Shown here one piece after another: positions 62,001 through 64,000 of a stretch of DNA of 64,000 bases. A program made the position numbers and the translations under genes. Under the pieces are notes generated by a model. That model ran no database searches. It was not told the DNA's origin and saw nothing but the letters and a program-made list of their open reading frames with translations. Every line of letters begins with the position of its first letter. Position 1 is the stretch's first letter. The stretch is from assembly GCA_037576195.1 (NCBI GenBank), contig CM075104.1, positions 22,274,211 through 22,338,210 on the forward strand. Reading direction: 5' to 3'. The DNA is from Phytoseiulus persimilis. Its lineage: Eukaryota > Arthropoda > Arachnida > Mesostigmata > Phytoseiidae.

Positions 62001-62191
62001 ACTTAGGAGCTCTGAGAACTCACCTTTCTCATACGAAGTCATCACAGCCTATCCGCTTGGATTATCTGCTGGGGCTTTCGCGACTCGTCGAAGGAGCTGC
62101 CGATCTCCTAATGAAGAGCAAGATGTTCTATGTGCCGTTCCTCCTGAACTCCGGGGCCTGCATCGCCAGACTCGGTGGTGCAAGCCAGTGA
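53094..62191 (+). CDS. Hr4: Nuclear hormone receptor HR4 (NR6A/GCNF type), eight coding exons, 1094 aa
   Basis: An orphan nuclear receptor of the ecdysone response cascade; it acts in the nucleus as a DNA-binding regulator. Exons: 53094-54863, 55009-55190, 55404-55552, 56507-56681, 56789-57251, 61343-61526, 61695-61826, 61962-62191. All introns are GT...AG and phases agree. Residues 1-590 are a Ser/Pro/Gln-rich, disordered A/B region with the family motif [17 protein letters not shown] at 134. The DNA-binding domain (about 632-697) has both C4 zinc fingers ([40 protein letters not shown]) and P box CEGCKGFF. The HR4-specific extension ([20 protein letters not shown]) follows. The ligand-binding domain runs from about 820 to the end ([54 protein letters not shown]). 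The start is the first ATG after an in-frame TGA eight bases into the exon; ATG 53493, at the conserved motif, is an alternative. Exon 1 follows an acceptor, so 5' UTR exons lie upstream. Confidence 0.97.
57616..57640. repeat. GCTA/GCTC tetranucleotide repeat in Hr4 intron 5
   Basis: Starts as (GCTA)n and turns into (GCTC)n in the 4.1-kb intron between the two halves of the ligand-binding domain, about 365 bases past the donor at 57252. The following 500 bases are CpG-rich. No coding signal. Confidence 0.8.
58847..58926. repeat. Imperfect GCT/GTT triplet repeat in Hr4 intron 5
   Basis: About 80 bases of gctgct, gttgtt and gccgcc triplets. A read-through in any frame would give poly-Leu, Ala or Val, which creates the artefactual frames seen here on both strands. 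It lies midway in the Hr4 4.1-kb intron. Confidence 0.8.
60135..60176. repeat. GAT/GGT triplet repeat in Hr4 intron 5
   Basis: Imperfect (GAT)n/(GGT)n tract of about 42 bases. It sits just downstream of the stop of the possible nested minus-strand gene (60236) and would lie in or beyond its 3' UTR. Confidence 0.75.
60236..60592 (-). CDS. Candidate nested gene in Hr4 intron 5, unrecognised (118 aa or more)
   Basis: A minus-strand frame inside the 4.1-kb Hr4 intron. From the ATG at 60592 it gives 118 residues ([58 protein letters not shown]; ending [11 protein letters not shown]). The frame stays open 36 codons further upstream (to 60700) with similar composition ([20 protein letters not shown]), so a longer or spliced N-terminus is possible. 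It is charged and helix-forming with four cysteines, no signal peptide and no domain I know. Unlike most frames nearby it is not Arg/Ser-rich, which is the main reason to list it. No poly(A) signal was noticed. Confidence 0.33.
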   Translation of the reverse strand: MRTELNWLRDLHCDQAKRLALVSDLLDQFQIYPITRVAIRSLVQIGRVREIDYTNDTLDQSCRISTNSNQIVLNLPTHLERYSENLEPRDGFPRISLGLFSVGASWKLVQIFKEKHPC

Positions 62192-64000
62192 ACTGAGTCG
62201 GTCATCTCATGATGAGCACCGCATGGTCAGCGAGCTGGCCGATTCGACGGACATGCAGACGAACGGGAGGTCGCCCTCCCGAGAGAATCCCTCGTCGCTA
62301 TCATCTCAATCTAATTTATAACGGACCTATCCGAGCTGGGAGTTGCATGCGATTCCCTTGTATATAATCTTGTATATTCTGTGCATTGTGCTGGCTAGCG
62401 TGCATCAGGAAAGCAAGGGGTGTAAACTACGAGTAGTTAACAAACACATTAGAGACCTGTATTCGAACTCTTGGTATATCTGCTCTGGTTTCCTAAACTG
62501 GGCGCAAATTATCGTGGCAACCCAGGGGAGCCAACGCGAAGGGATGAGAGATCGAAGCGAAACACAGAGAGATATTATACATACATATTTTCGAGCTCCG
62601 TTCCAGGCGATAGAAGAAAGAGCCGGAACGAAAGTAATTGAAGTTCATCGAGAACTCACATTATTTCTGTCGCCTTGTTAGTTTTGTTAGCAGTGTATCT
62701 CAGTCAAACCTGATTCTGTTGGTTACGAGGGATGCTGTCTCTGTAAATATAATCAGTCAAGTAGAAGGTACGTAGTTATGTCTTCGTCTCGCAAATACTC
62801 TCCTACAAAATCGAATCAAGAGAGGCAGCGGTGCGCGAGCGCGGCGTTGCGTTCCAATGGGGGGAAACATCGTGTGCAAACTAGTCAATTACAGCTATTT
62901 TTTTATTTCCATCATCCTTCCCTCGGTACACAGGACGAGATGTTTATAACCGTCCGAACTGCATGGTCGTTTCGGAAGATCACGCTGATCGTGGTTTCAA
63001 GAGCCTCTGACAACGCTCGTCCGGCTTGATGAGAATTCGCGTTTGACACTCGCGTCGACATGACATCTGGAGCTTTGCGTGAGCTCGTAGAAATCTCTGC
63101 CAAGGGCAACCCATACCCAAAACTGCTCCGCGTTCGATCGTATGGCCACAATAACAGCACTTAGATTCCTCTCACGTTCGGGAGCTCACTGTTAGGGTTG
63201 AGACCTATCGAGAATTCGATAGAGAAGATAGAGAATGGAGAGATGATTCGAATTCAAACTTAGTATTGGCACATGGTATAGAGATTTATGGATATTTTGT
63301 CTTTGAGAAAACATATTTTCCGCTCAGAACTTTTGTATCTTGAGGGAGAACTCAGCTACAACGCACTGCCATTGCAAAGAGCTGAAACCGAATTTCCCTC
63401 GGTTCTTCTAAACTAGGTATCTGTCTTGCAGAACGACCTACCTCCCGTCGACCAGTTTAGGGTCGCTTGGAAGCGTTCTTGAGTTTTTCCTCGTGTTCGT
63501 GAGAACTACGTTCCAATCTATCTTCCGTCTACCCATTGCGTGCGACGAGGAGAGTGGAGCGTATTTCACCGAGGACAAAATACAGCTAAGTCGACTGCCA
63601 AACGAGTTAGGTACTCTGGACCTTGTCGGTAGTATTCAATCGGAAATTCCCTAGAAGAAGTATCGATTCGGCGATTTCGCATAGTGTTAGGTCGAGATTC
63701 GCAGCAGAGAACAAGACCTTAGGTATACAGGCCAGAGCCGAGTTGTTAGGAAAATTAGCATTTTCTACGCTGAGGTAAACTTCTGCCATCCGAACCTAGC
63801 TTCCTCCTGACTTGGCGAGGACAACCTCGCTCAGACCACGTCTGAATTGCTCAGATTCTCTCGATGGACTTAAACAAATGTGGTCTTATTCGTTTGGAAT
63901 CAAGTATTGGGGAGTTCCAGGACTACCCGCTACGGAATCCTGAATCATAGAGACGAAACATGTGCCCGATACGATCGAACGCGACCGGTATTCAACAGAT
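62192..64000. other. Hr4 3' UTR and downstream DNA; one candidate exon
   Basis: 62192 onward is presumably Hr4 3' UTR, AT-richer than the coding exons; I did not find a canonical AATAAA close by. Later, a plus-strand frame open from 63433 to the TAG at 63652-63654 directly follows a good acceptor (tctgtcttgcag, ending 63431) and reads TTYLPSTSLGSLGSVLEFFL...SRLPNELGTLDL. The minus strand of 63607-63789 also has a 60-codon frame. Either could belong to a gene continuing off the right edge; neither is firm. Confidence 0.4.

Overview
The window is arthropod nuclear DNA. Its genes are split by short introns of about 45 to 150 bases with GT...AG ends, base composition is close to 50% GC, and it carries one-to-one animal genes (Bbs7, Hr4). 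Compact introns, balanced GC and the product mix fit a mite, perhaps a mesostigmatid such as a phytoseiid; that assignment is inference. No bacterial, viral or CRISPR-like architecture was seen, and no complete transposon.

Layout. 1-3.2 kb has no gene I can resolve. At 3.25-4.5 kb lies a plus-strand two-exon gene for a secreted histidine/alanine/proline-rich protein, with a TATA box and a poly(A) signal. At 6.75 kb is a 74-residue secreted amphipathic peptide gene. 7-13 kb is mostly non-coding as far as I can tell, with a 14-bp-arm palindrome, a tandem duplication of about 270 bp and one weak minus-strand coding candidate. At 13.15-14.6 kb and 15.2-16.2 kb are two tandem, related plus-strand genes for secreted proteins.

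From 18.6 to 31.1 kb three minus-strand genes run head to tail: a Cys-loop ligand-gated ion channel (18.62-22.06 kb), a complete 14-exon Bbs7 (22.67-26.57 kb, 719 residues, phases checked throughout) and a single-pass receptor with fibronectin III domains (27.26-31.08 kb). That receptor resembles the ectodomain of type III receptor tyrosine phosphatases but ends nine residues after its membrane helix.

From 31.1 to 53 kb the sequence is CpG-rich with many chance open frames on both strands, simple repeats and a few weak gene candidates. It is best read as the 5' regulatory and intronic territory of the next gene. 53.09-62.19 kb holds an eight-exon nuclear receptor, Hr4 (NR6A type), 1094 residues with every phase consistent, including a 4.1-kb intron with triplet repeats and a possible nested minus-strand gene. 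62.2-64 kb is 3' UTR or intergenic with one candidate exon.

The genes do not form a pathway: a ciliary BBSome subunit, a neurotransmitter-type channel, an adhesion-type receptor, an ecdysone-cascade receptor and several lineage-specific secreted proteins. The best leads are the phosphatase-less receptor, the channel's unusual selectivity-filter region, and the secreted proteins with no family I recognise.
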